Assembly: GCA_965652645.1 (NCBI GenBank)
Contig: CBFGXE010000071.1
Location: forward strand, 1 to 8,489
Direction of reading: 5' to 3'
Source of the DNA: ZC4RG30 sp965652645
GTDB taxonomy: Bacteria; Pseudomonadota; Gammaproteobacteria; Steroidobacterales; Steroidobacteraceae
DNA length: 8,489 nucleotides
Shown in pieces: positions 1-6,382 of this stretch (its first letter is position 1; the number at the start of each line of letters is the position of its first letter). The translations under genes were made by a program, and so were the position numbers. The notes beneath the pieces are model-generated. The model searched no databases and was not told where the DNA came from. It worked only from the letters and a program-made list of their open reading frames with translations.

Positions 1-17
1 AGGGACTTGTCGTTCAT
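1..17 (-). CDS. Start of an unidentified downstream gene (partial)
   Basis: On the minus strand, 21 bases after the exonuclease stop codon, an ATG at 17-15 opens a frame reading MNDKS up to the window edge. A GGAG (31-28) lies 10 bases upstream of it, a good Shine-Dalgarno spacing. An in-frame ATG at 26-24 is also possible but would sit only one base from the GGAG. The short gap suggests this is the third gene of a minus-strand operon after the HNH and exonuclease genes. Five codons are too few to assign a function. The call rests only on start codon, ribosome binding site and operon-like spacing. Confidence 0.4.
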
Positions 18-38
18 GGCGGGCATTCTCCGTGCTTG

Positions 39-917
39 TCAGCCGCACAGCCGCGCCGCCTGGCGCGACAGCAACTGGCCGAATCCATTGGCGTTGCAGA
101 AACCGTCGATGCCCGGCATGTCGGGCAGGCGACGCCTCAGGTCCATGCGCGACACCGCCAGCGGCATGTCGCAGCGGATGCGCGTGAGTTCGCGTGCAAG
201 ATAGGCTGCTTCGCGGTGCCGCGCCAGCCTGTCGGGCAGCGTGGCGGCGCCGCGCAGTGGCAGGTCACGCACGGTATCCAGGCGCAGGTAGAGGTCGTCG
301 AGCGACTCGTAGGCCCGCATCAGCACCGCGGCGGTCTTCGGGCCCACGCCCGGCACGCCGCTGATGTTGTCCACGGCATCTCCGGTGAGGGCCAGGTAGT
401 CCGCATAACGCTCCGGCGACACGCCGAAGCGGTCGGCGATCTCCCCGTGCCGGTAGCGCGCGTTGCCGCTGTAGTCCCAGTACACATCCCCCGGCGTGAT
501 GAGCTGCGCCAGGTCCTTGTCGCGCGACACGATGGTCACGCGCAGCCCCTCCGCGCGCATGCGGCAGGCCAGCGTGCCGATGATGTCGTCGGCCTCGAAC
601 TCGCTGCTGTCGAACCAGGCGATGCCCAGCCGCTCGCAGAAGGCCCGGCAGCGCTCGAACTGCAGCAGCAGGTCGGGTGGCGCCGGCTCGCGGTTGGCCT
701 TGTAGGCCGGGTAGATGCGGTTGCGGAAGGAGCTGGCGAGGCTGGCATCGAAGGCCACCGCCATGTATTCGGGCCGCTCGCGCTCGATGAGGTCGCCGAG
801 GAAACGGGCAAAACCGTAGAGCGCGTGCACGGGATTGCCGTCGCCGTCGCGCATGTCCGGCGGCATGGAGTAGTACGCGCGGAACACGTACACGGAGGCA
901 TCGACGAGGAAGATCAC
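39..917 (-). CDS. 5'-3' exonuclease / flap endonuclease (FEN family, stand-alone)
   Basis: A 292-residue protein resembling the N-terminal 5' nuclease domain of DNA polymerase I and stand-alone Xni/ExoIX-type enzymes. The family cleaves 5' flaps and RNA/DNA 5' ends during Okazaki-fragment processing and repair, in the cytoplasm. The acidic metal ligands are visible in order: D6 (LVDAS), D57 (VAFDAS), E108/D110/D111 (EFEADDIIG), D133/D135 (SRDKDLAQL) and D180/D183 (TGDAVDNISG). A helix-hairpin-helix (ISGVPGVGPKTA, 185-196) follows. Arg/Lys residues at 65-74 (FRNRIYPAYK) fit the helical arch. No polymerase domain follows, so this is not polA. It is longer than E. coli Xni (251 residues). The start is GTG at 917-915, with GGAG at 932-929 eleven bases upstream. 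It lies 40 bases after the HNH gene on the same strand and is probably cotranscribed. The family is sure; orthology to xni is not, so no symbol is given. Confidence 0.93.
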   Translation of the reverse strand: MIFLVDASVYVFRAYYSMPPDMRDGDGNPVHALYGFARFLGDLIERERPEYMAVAFDASLASSFRNRIYPAYKANREPAPPDLLLQFERCRAFCERLGIAWFDSSEFEADDIIGTLACRMRAEGLRVTIVSRDKDLAQLITPGDVYWDYSGNARYRHGEIADRFGVSPERYADYLALTGDAVDNISGVPGVGPKTAAVLMRAYESLDDLYLRLDTVRDLPLRGAATLPDRLARHREAAYLARELTRIRCDMPLAVSRMDLRRRLPDMPGIDGFCNANGFGQLLSRQAARLCG

Positions 918-957
918 GGAATCGCCCGCTCCGGCGGGGCGGCCCCCGCCGCCGCCC

Positions 958-1638
958 TCAGTGCATCCACTCGCGCAGGCGCGCGTGCAGCGGGCTGCTG
1001 CGCGGGAAGTGCGCCAGCAGGTACTGCATCTGGTCGGCCAGCACGCGCCGGCCCTTCAGGAAGATGTATTCCGCGTAGGTGGGCGTGAACGGCACGGCGA
1101 TCAGCTGCATCTTCGCCTGTTCGGGCGTGCGCGAGGCCTTGGCGTTGTTGCAGCGGCGGCAGGCCGTGGCCACGTTGTTCCAGGTGTCGCGGCCACCCTG
1201 GCTGAACGGCCGGATGTGGTCGCGCGAGAGTTCCTGCGTGGGAAAACGCTGCGCGCAGTACAGGCACAGGTAGCCGTCGCGGCGGAACAGCGTCTGGTTG
1301 TTCAGTGGCGGCACGTAGTCGTGGCGCGTGTTGCCCGGGTTGGCGGTATGGCCCACGGTGGCGATGATGGAGTTGATCTCCAGCACGCTGCGCCTGCCCG
1401 TGACGGCACTGAAACCGCCCTTCAGGCGATATAGCGGCGTGCCCACCGAATAGGCCACCTGGCCCTGGGTGTAGAGGCGCGCGGCTTCCTTGTAGTCCAC
1501 CCACTCCAGCGGCATGCCGGCCACGTCGGCACGCAGGATGGGCTGGCCCAGGCCATGCACCGCGGCCGTGTGGACCACGGCGAAGTCATGGTGGCTGGCC
1601 GGTGTTTCCCGCTGCTGCTGGACATCGTTCCGGTTCAT
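958..1638 (-). CDS. HNH endonuclease
   Basis: A 226-residue protein from the ATG at 1638. The HNH nuclease core is complete: CLYC (125-128), the SRDHIRPFSQGG segment with D140/H141, W153-N154-N155, CRRC (160-163) and N164 in CRRCNNAKASRTP. The two CxxC pairs would bind a structural zinc, and the His/Asn residues the catalytic metal. The family cuts DNA. An N-terminal region of about 110 residues (WVDYKEAARLY, then TPLYRLKGG) looks conserved in style but matches no named domain I can recall. I know similar chromosomal HNH proteins of unknown role in proteobacteria. The frame continues upstream to a TTG at 1674-1672, which would give 238 residues. I prefer the ATG, although no Shine-Dalgarno precedes it. 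The gene heads a probable operon with the exonuclease and is divergent from the oxidoreductase. No methyltransferase or other restriction partner is in the window. The domain is secure; the biological role is unknown. Confidence 0.9.
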   Translation of the reverse strand: MNRNDVQQQRETPASHHDFAVVHTAAVHGLGQPILRADVAGMPLEWVDYKEAARLYTQGQVAYSVGTPLYRLKGGFSAVTGRRSVLEINSIIATVGHTANPGNTRHDYVPPLNNQTLFRRDGYLCLYCAQRFPTQELSRDHIRPFSQGGRDTWNNVATACRRCNNAKASRTPEQAKMQLIAVPFTPTYAEYIFLKGRRVLADQMQYLLAHFPRSSPLHARLREWMH

Positions 1639-1645
1639 CCCGGGA

Positions 1646-1674
1646 AGATTAAGATAGGTGCCGCCGGCAGACAA
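1646..1674 (-). promoter_or_regulatory. Possible sigma-70-like promoter for the HNH-exonuclease operon
   Basis: On the minus strand, TTGTCT (1674-1669, four of six matches to the -35 consensus) is followed after exactly 17 bases by TAATCT (1651-1646, three of six to the -10). A start site about seven bases further would fall at or beside the ATG at 1638, which fits the missing Shine-Dalgarno. This is the only AT-rich patch in the 98-base divergent gap 1639-1736. TAAGAT at 1650-1655 could serve as a plus-strand -10 for the oxidoreductase, but no good -35 precedes it. The rest of the gap holds a pyrimidine-rich run (about 1700-1720) and the oxidoreductase ribosome binding site. Weak motifs, so tentative. 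Confidence 0.3.
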
Positions 1675-1736
1675 CGTCCCGCGGGTGCTGCCACCGGCGT
1701 TTCCTCCGTGTTTTTTCCCTGCCTGGAGACGAAACC

Positions 1737-2750
1737 ATGAAAACCTGGCGCGTAGCTGCCGGCGGTCAGATCGATGGCCTCACGCTGGGTGAGGAGCCCG
1801 CGCCCCGCCCCGGACCCGGGCAGGTGCGCGTGCGAGTGGCCGCGGCCTCGCTCAACTACCGCGACCTGATGGTGGTGCGCGGCGGTTATGGTCCGCCCGC
1901 GCCGGCGCCCTTCGTGCCGGGATCCGACGGTGCGGGCAAGGTGGCGGAGGTCGGCGCGGGCGTCACGCGCTTCGCCGTGGGTGACCGCGTCGCCACTTCT
2001 TTCTTTCCCGATTGGGTGGATGGCGTGATGACGCCCGCCGCGGTGGCCGGCGCGCTGGGCGGCGGTGGCGCGGGTACGTTCACCGAAGAGCTGGTGCTGG
2101 GCGAACATTCGCTGGTGAAGTCGCCGGCGCATCTCACCGACGAGGAAGCGGCCACGCTCACCTGCGCCGGCACCACGGCCTGGCATGCGTTGTTCGAGGC
2201 GGCGCGCGTGCAGCCGGGCGAAACCGTGCTGCTGCTGGGCACCGGCGGCGTGTCGACCTGGGCGCTGCAGCTGGCGAAGGCCGCAGGCTGCCGCGTGATC
2301 ATCACGTCCTCCGATGACGCCAAGCTGGAGAAGGCCCGCGCGCTGGGTGCGGACCACACCATCAACTACCGCAACGTTCCGGAATGGGCCGCGGAGGCGC
2401 GCAGGCTCACCGGCGGAAGCGGCGTGGATGTGGTGCTGGAAGTGGGCGGCGAGAAGACGCTGCTGCAATCGGTGGCCGCGGTGCGCATGCAGGGCACCGT
2501 GGTGGTGATCGGCGCGGTCAGCGGCACGGCCGGCGGGCTGCCGCCGCGTGCGCTGATTCCCGGCGCGGTGCGGCTGCAGGGCGTGTACGTCGGACCGCGG
2601 CGCATGCACGAGAAGCTGGCGCGCTTCGTGGAAACCACCGGCATCCGGCCGGTGGTGGGCCGGAGTTTCGCCTTCACCGAACTGCCGCAGGCCTACCGCT
2701 TCCAGGAAAGCGGCGGGCATTTCGGCAAGGTGGTGGTGCGCGCCGGCTGA
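1737..2750 (+). CDS. Zinc-independent MDR-family NAD(P)-dependent alcohol dehydrogenase / quinone oxidoreductase-like protein
   Basis: A 337-residue medium-chain dehydrogenase/reductase. The N-terminal GroES-like domain contains SLNYRDLMVVRGGY (38-51) and the PFVPGSDGAGKVAEVGAGV segment (58-76). The Rossmann domain starts at LLLGTGGVSTWALQLAK (165-181), followed by the end of its second strand, VIITSSDDAKLEKARALGAD (187-206). Where zinc-dependent ADHs have the catalytic Cys there is Asn-Tyr-Arg-Asp (40-43), and the four-Cys structural zinc lobe is absent, so it belongs with the zinc-free quinone oxidoreductase-like branch. The two Ser and the Lys after the second strand leave NADPH or NADH open. 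The expected reaction is NAD(P)H-linked reduction of a quinone, enone or aldehyde, or oxidation of an alcohol; the substrate cannot be read from sequence. The start is ATG with GGAG (1725-1728) eight bases upstream. It is monocistronic: divergent from the HNH gene and convergent with the S41 gene 12 bases away. Cytoplasmic; no signal peptide. Confidence 0.93.
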   Translation: MKTWRVAAGGQIDGLTLGEEPAPRPGPGQVRVRVAAASLNYRDLMVVRGGYGPPAPAPFVPGSDGAGKVAEVGAGVTRFAVGDRVATSFFPDWVDGVMTPAAVAGALGGGGAGTFTEELVLGEHSLVKSPAHLTDEEAATLTCAGTTAWHALFEAARVQPGETVLLLGTGGVSTWALQLAKAAGCRVIITSSDDAKLEKARALGADHTINYRNVPEWAAEARRLTGGSGVDVVLEVGGEKTLLQSVAAVRMQGTVVVIGAVSGTAGGLPPRALIPGAVRLQGVYVGPRRMHEKLARFVETTGIRPVVGRSFAFTELPQAYRFQESGGHFGKVVVRAG

Positions 2751-2763
2751 ACCGGCGCGCACC
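2735..2763. terminator. Perfect 12-bp hairpin between convergent genes, possible bidirectional terminator
   Basis: The arm GGTGCGCGCCGG (2735-2746) is repeated as its exact reverse complement at 2752-2763, separated by the 5-base loop CTGAA. The oxidoreductase TGA lies in the loop, and the S41 stop codon begins at the last paired base. Neither side has a T-run, so it is not a textbook Rho-independent terminator. The position between two converging genes and the perfect GC-rich pairing still suggest transcription end formation or 3'-end protection for both mRNAs. Confidence 0.5.
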
Positions 2764-4337
2764 TACGGGCGCAGGATGCGGTTGTCGCGCCACGGCGAAC
2801 GCCGTGGCAGGCGTACCGCGATGGAACCATCGTCCGGCGTGAGCTCGGCCTGGGGAAGTTGCAGCAGCTTGCCCTGTGGCACCGGCAGGCAGGTGCCGTC
2901 CTCCAGGTAGGTCAGTGCGGTGGCGAGCTGCTGTTCGGCCGGGTCCCCCAGCAGGTGCGTGAGGTCATCGGCAGCGGGGCAGCCGGGCAGGTTGGCCATT
3001 GGATCGCCGCTGGTACGGGTGGCGGAGAAACCCTCAAGGTAGTCGCCGAAGTCCAGGTCGTTCACGCCGCGGAACTGGATGGAGAAATAGGTGGTGCCGC
3101 AGTTGTCCGCCGGGTAGAAACCGTAGGGCTTGCCGCAGGTATCCCCGCCGATCTGCACCACCTGGATGCCCACGCCACGCAAGCCGTTGATCAGCGACTC
3201 GCTGGCCGAGCAGGTGAGCGTGGAGGTCAGCACGAACACCCGGTCCAGCTCCAGCGTGGGCAGCGGCGTGCCCGGACTCATCGAGTAGCCCCGGGTAATG
3301 GGGTGGAACGGCATGGGCTGCAGCGTCGCACCCGTCAGGGGATGATGCGTCGGGTGCTTGCTGTTGAACTCCAGGCGCTCGAAGGTGCGGTCCCTGGTGA
3401 GCGTGGAACCGGCGATCATGTAGGCCAGCTCGCTGGCGATGTCGAGGAAACCACCGCCGTTGTAGCGCAGGTCGAGCACCAGCTCGTCCACCTGCGCGTC
3501 GGCCAGGTAGTCCACCGCATCAAAGAGCTGGGTCTCGGCAATGGCCGAATGGTCGTTGAACACCAGGTAACCGATGTCCTTGTCGCCCACCTGCAGCACA
3601 TCCACCAGCGGCACGGCGTCCATGGCGACCTGGCCGGCGGTGAGCGTGGTGGCGGTGACGCTGGTGCTGCCGCGATCGCGGAACTCGAAACTGTGGATTG
3701 AGTCCTCTTCCGGCTCGAAGGCACCCTCGAAGAAGATGTCGACGCCGGCCTGGGTGCTGTTGCTCACCACGTTGATGCCGTCGACCCGCAGCAGCATGTC
3801 GCCGCGCTCGATGCCCTTTGCCGCCGCCTCGCTGCCCGCCTGCACATATTCCACCACGATCTCGCGCGGCGGCAGGGACCTGACCACCGTCCAGGAGATG
3901 CCGTAGCCCAGCTGCACGCCGCCCTGCGACAGCAGGCGGTATTCGTCGGTATCCAGCGTGAAATGGAAGCTGTCCCTGGGTCGCCCCGTGGAGGTGAGGC
4001 CCGAGGTCTTCAGCAGCGCGAAATAATCCTTCACGCCGCTGGTGTTGGCGGGATCCCGGTCGGCCACCTCGTTGAACCAGAGATAGAGCTCATTGGTCCA
4101 GGAGCGCAGGAAGTGTTTCTCGTGCAGGGCGCTGCCGGGCCGGTCGGGCCAGGGTTTGCCCGTCCAGGGATCGGTGCCGCGGCGCGGATTCTCGCAGCGC
4201 GCGGCCAGCGTGGCGGAAGGTGGATAGACGCCGGGGGCATAGGCAAGCGCACCACCACCACCGGAATCGCCGCCGCCACATCCTGCAATCGCCAGCAGGA
4301 GGAGAAGTTTGCCGCCTACAATCGTGGTGCGTCGCAT
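2763..4337 (-). CDS. S41 (C-terminal processing protease family) lipoprotein with PDZ domain
   Basis: A 524-residue predicted lipoprotein serine protease. The signal peptide is MRRTTIVGGK, then LLLLLAIAGC, with lipobox Cys20. A Gly-rich linker without Asp at +2 follows, suggesting the outer membrane. Next come an alpha-helical N-domain (about 70-140), a PDZ domain (about 146-233, with GIERGDMLLRVDG) and the S41 core: DLRYNGGG (289-296), nucleophile Ser377 in TCSASES, and general base Lys403 in TCGKPYGF. The family cleaves proteins by a Ser-Lys dyad; the substrate is unknown. Six Cys follow the lipidated one, an even number that fits periplasmic disulfides. The frame is open upstream to 4424, and an ATG at 4358 has AGGGA close by. 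I chose 4337 because it gives a clean n-region, whereas the longer form would add acidic residues before the hydrophobic core. No strong ribosome binding site supports it. The gene is divergent from priA by 47 bases. Confidence 0.92.
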   Translation of the reverse strand: MRRTTIVGGKLLLLLAIAGCGGGDSGGGGALAYAPGVYPPSATLAARCENPRRGTDPWTGKPWPDRPGSALHEKHFLRSWTNELYLWFNEVADRDPANTSGVKDYFALLKTSGLTSTGRPRDSFHFTLDTDEYRLLSQGGVQLGYGISWTVVRSLPPREIVVEYVQAGSEAAAKGIERGDMLLRVDGINVVSNSTQAGVDIFFEGAFEPEEDSIHSFEFRDRGSTSVTATTLTAGQVAMDAVPLVDVLQVGDKDIGYLVFNDHSAIAETQLFDAVDYLADAQVDELVLDLRYNGGGFLDIASELAYMIAGSTLTRDRTFERLEFNSKHPTHHPLTGATLQPMPFHPITRGYSMSPGTPLPTLELDRVFVLTSTLTCSASESLINGLRGVGIQVVQIGGDTCGKPYGFYPADNCGTTYFSIQFRGVNDLDFGDYLEGFSATRTSGDPMANLPGCPAADDLTHLLGDPAEQQLATALTYLEDGTCLPVPQGKLLQLPQAELTPDDGSIAVRLPRRSPWRDNRILRP

Positions 4338-4384
4338 GACGTCTTCTTTAGCCCGCATTTGTCCCTGGCACAAGTTAACACCTC
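4338..4384. promoter_or_regulatory. 47-bp divergent control region between the S41 protease gene and priA
   Basis: This is the only non-coding space between two divergent starts, so both promoters must lie here or overlap the coding ends. For the S41 gene, minus-strand TTGTGC (4373-4368) and TAAAGA (4350-4345) are spaced 17 bases apart but match consensus at only three of six positions each. Their start site would fall near the ATG at 4337. For priA I see TTAACA (4375-4380) as the only AT-rich hexamer, too near the GTG at 4385 to be a normal -10 with a leader, and no -35 at proper spacing. AGTTAACA holds a HpaI-like palindrome, GTTAAC (4374-4379). No operator or riboswitch recognised. Confidence 0.35.
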
Positions 4385-6382
4385 GTGACGGCTCCGCATT
4401 TCTGCCAGATCGCCATCGATACACCGCTCCGGCAGCTTTTTGACTACCGGTTGACGCCGCAATGCCGGGTGGAGCCCGGCATGCGCGTGCGCGTGCCCTT
4501 CGGGCGGCGCGAGGTGGTGGGGCTGGTGATGCGCCTCACCGCAACCACTGACGTGCCGGCGGAAAAGCTGCGCGAGGTGCTCGCGGTGCTCGACGAGCGC
4601 CCGCTGCTGGGGGCCGCAGACATTGCGCTGCTGGAGTGGGCGGCAAACTACTACCACCATCCCGTCGGCGAGGTGATGGCCACGGCGCTGCCCAAGGGTC
4701 TGCGGGCAGTGCGCAAGCGGGCGGCCCGGGGCGCGAAGCCGGTGCCGGAGGCCGGCGGCGGCGCCGTCCTGCGCGAACCCCCCCTGCCCCTCGGCGCCGC
4801 GCAGCAGGCCGCGCTCGCGGCGCTTGGATCGGCGCAGGGTGCGCAGAACTTCCTGCTCGATGGTGTCACGGGCAGCGGCAAGACCGAGGTGTACCTGCAG
4901 GCCGTGGCCGCGGTGCTGGCGCGCGGCGGCTCGGTGCTGGTGCTGTGCCCGGAGATCGGGCTCACTCCGCAGCTGCTGCAGCGTTTCGAGCAGCGCTTCG
5001 ATGCGCCTATCGTGGCACTGCACTCCGGCCTCACCGACGCGGCGCGCGCCCGCGCCTGGGAGGCGACCGCGCGCGGCGGCGCGCGCATCGTGATCGGCAC
5101 GCGCTCGGCGGTGTTCACGCCGCTGCCCGGGCTCGCGCTGATCATCGTCGACGAGGAGCACGATGCCTCGTACAAGCAGCAGGAGGGCGACCTGCGTTAT
5201 TCGGCGCGCGACCTGGCGCTGCTGCGCGGACAGCTGCAGTCCGTGCCGGTGGTGCTGGGCTCGGCCACGCCCTCGCTGGAGTCCCTGCACAACGCGGCGC
5301 AGGGGCGTTTCACCCACCTGCTGCTGCCCGAGCGCGCCGGCAAGGCCGAGCCGCCGCGGCTGGCGCTGGTCGACATGCGCGCCCATGCCGTGCACAAGGG
5401 CCTCGCGGCCCCGGTGCTGAAGGCCATGCGCCAGCACCTGGATGCCGGCGCACAGGTACTGGTGTTCCTCAACCGCCGCGGTTATGCGCCCACGCTGCTC
5501 TGCCAGGGCTGCGGCTGGGTCGCGCCCTGCCACGACTGTGATGCGCGCATGACGGTGCACATGCGCGGCAGCCGCCTCGCCTGCCACCACTGCGGTGCCG
5601 AGGAACCGCTGCCCGAACGCTGCCCGCGCTGCGGGCACGAGGTGCATCCGCTGGGCCAGGGCACCGAGCGCGTGGAGGAAACCCTGGTCGCGGAATTTCC
5701 CGATGCGCCGGTGGAGCGTTTCGACCGCGACGTGCTGCGCGCGCCGCAGGCACTCACCGGCGCCATCGACCGCGTGCACAGCGGCAGCGCGCGCATCCTG
5801 GTGGGCACGCAGATGCTGGCCAAGGGCCATCACTTTCCCGACGTCACGCTGGTGGTGGTGCTCAATGCCGACCAGAGCCTGTTCAGCATCGACTTCCGCG
5901 CCGCCGAACGCCTGGCGCAGACCATCGTGCAGGTGGCCGGCAGGGCCGGCCGCGCCGGTCGCGCCGGCGAGGTGCTGGTGCAGAGCCAGTATCCGGAACA
6001 TCCGCTGCTGGCCACGCTGCTGGAGAAGGGTTATGCCGGCTTCGCAGCCGGTGCGCTGGCGGAGCGTGCCGAGGCGCACTGGCCACCCTTCGCGCGCATG
6101 GCGGTGCTGCGCGCATCGGACACTTCGCCCGGTGCCGCGCTGCGCTTCCTGAAGGAAGCGCGCGAACTGCTGGCGCCGCCCGCCGGCGTGATGTTGCGCG
6201 GACCGGTGCCGGCGGCGATGTCGCGCCGGGCCGGACGCCACCACGCGCAGCTGCTGGTGGAATCCCCGCAGCGCGCGGCCCTGCAGCGTTTCCTCGGTGA
6301 TTGGGTGCCGCGCCTCGCCGGCATCACCGCACCCCGTTCGCTGCGCTGGGCACTGGACGTGGATCCGCTCGACGGACTCTAG
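4385..6382 (+). CDS. priA: Primosomal protein N' (replication restart helicase PriA)
   Basis: A 665-residue PriA, a 3'-5' superfamily 2 DNA helicase that recognises stalled or repaired forks and starts primosome assembly for DnaB reloading. The N-terminal 3'-end DNA-binding domain (1-100) contains PLRQLFDYRL and GMRVRVPFGRREVVG. Then come Walker A GVTGSGKT (160-167), DEEH (256-259), motif III GSATPS (292-297), and eight zinc-ribbon Cys as four CxxC pairs (373/376, 382/385, 400/403, 413/416). Motif V is VGTQMLAKG (473-481) and motif VI QVAGRAGRAG (516-525). The C-terminal domain ends with ALDVDPLDGL. E. coli PriA is somewhat longer (732), but every core motif is present here. The start must be the GTG at 4385: TAA lies in frame at 4376-4378 with only CAC and CTC between, and the next candidate (TTG, residue 23) would delete the conserved N-terminal segment. 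No Shine-Dalgarno precedes the GTG. Its TAG stop overlaps the stop of the convergent S8 gene. Confidence 0.98.
   Translation: MTAPHFCQIAIDTPLRQLFDYRLTPQCRVEPGMRVRVPFGRREVVGLVMRLTATTDVPAEKLREVLAVLDERPLLGAADIALLEWAANYYHHPVGEVMATALPKGLRAVRKRAARGAKPVPEAGGGAVLREPPLPLGAAQQAALAALGSAQGAQNFLLDGVTGSGKTEVYLQAVAAVLARGGSVLVLCPEIGLTPQLLQRFEQRFDAPIVALHSGLTDAARARAWEATARGGARIVIGTRSAVFTPLPGLALIIVDEEHDASYKQQEGDLRYSARDLALLRGQLQSVPVVLGSATPSLESLHNAAQGRFTHLLLPERAGKAEPPRLALVDMRAHAVHKGLAAPVLKAMRQHLDAGAQVLVFLNRRGYAPTLLCQGCGWVAPCHDCDARMTVHMRGSRLACHHCGAEEPLPERCPRCGHEVHPLGQGTERVEETLVAEFPDAPVERFDRDVLRAPQALTGAIDRVHSGSARILVGTQMLAKGHHFPDVTLVVVLNADQSLFSIDFRAAERLAQTIVQVAGRAGRAGRAGEVLVQSQYPEHPLLATLLEKGYAGFAAGALAERAEAHWPPFARMAVLRASDTSPGAALRFLKEARELLAPPAGVMLRGPVPAAMSRRAGRHHAQLLVESPQRAALQRFLGDWVPRLAGITAPRSLRWALDVDPLDGL

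Noticed and set aside
36..1088. A 350-codon plus-strand frame opposite the exonuclease
   Set aside because: It spans two real minus-strand genes and the gap between them, and its translation is Val/Ala/Arg/His-rich with no motif.
958..1638. HNH gene as part of a restriction-modification or Cas9-like system
   Set aside because: No methyltransferase, RuvC motif, specificity subunit or guide array is present, and the protein is a small single-domain HNH enzyme.
1635..2762. A 375-codon minus-strand frame opposite the oxidoreductase gene
   Set aside because: Low-complexity His/Arg/Ala-rich translation with no recognisable fold; the MDR frame on the plus strand is unambiguous.
4247..4280. Tandem CACCAC / GCCGCC triplets that look like a microsatellite
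   Set aside because: They encode the Gly-rich linker after the lipidated Cys of the S41 lipoprotein, a common feature of such proteins; irregular as a repeat.
5937..5970. Repeated GCCGGC/GCGCCGG units near the end of priA
   Set aside because: They encode the conserved helicase motif VI run of Gly-Arg-Ala; alignment from memory shows no extra length compared with other PriA proteins.
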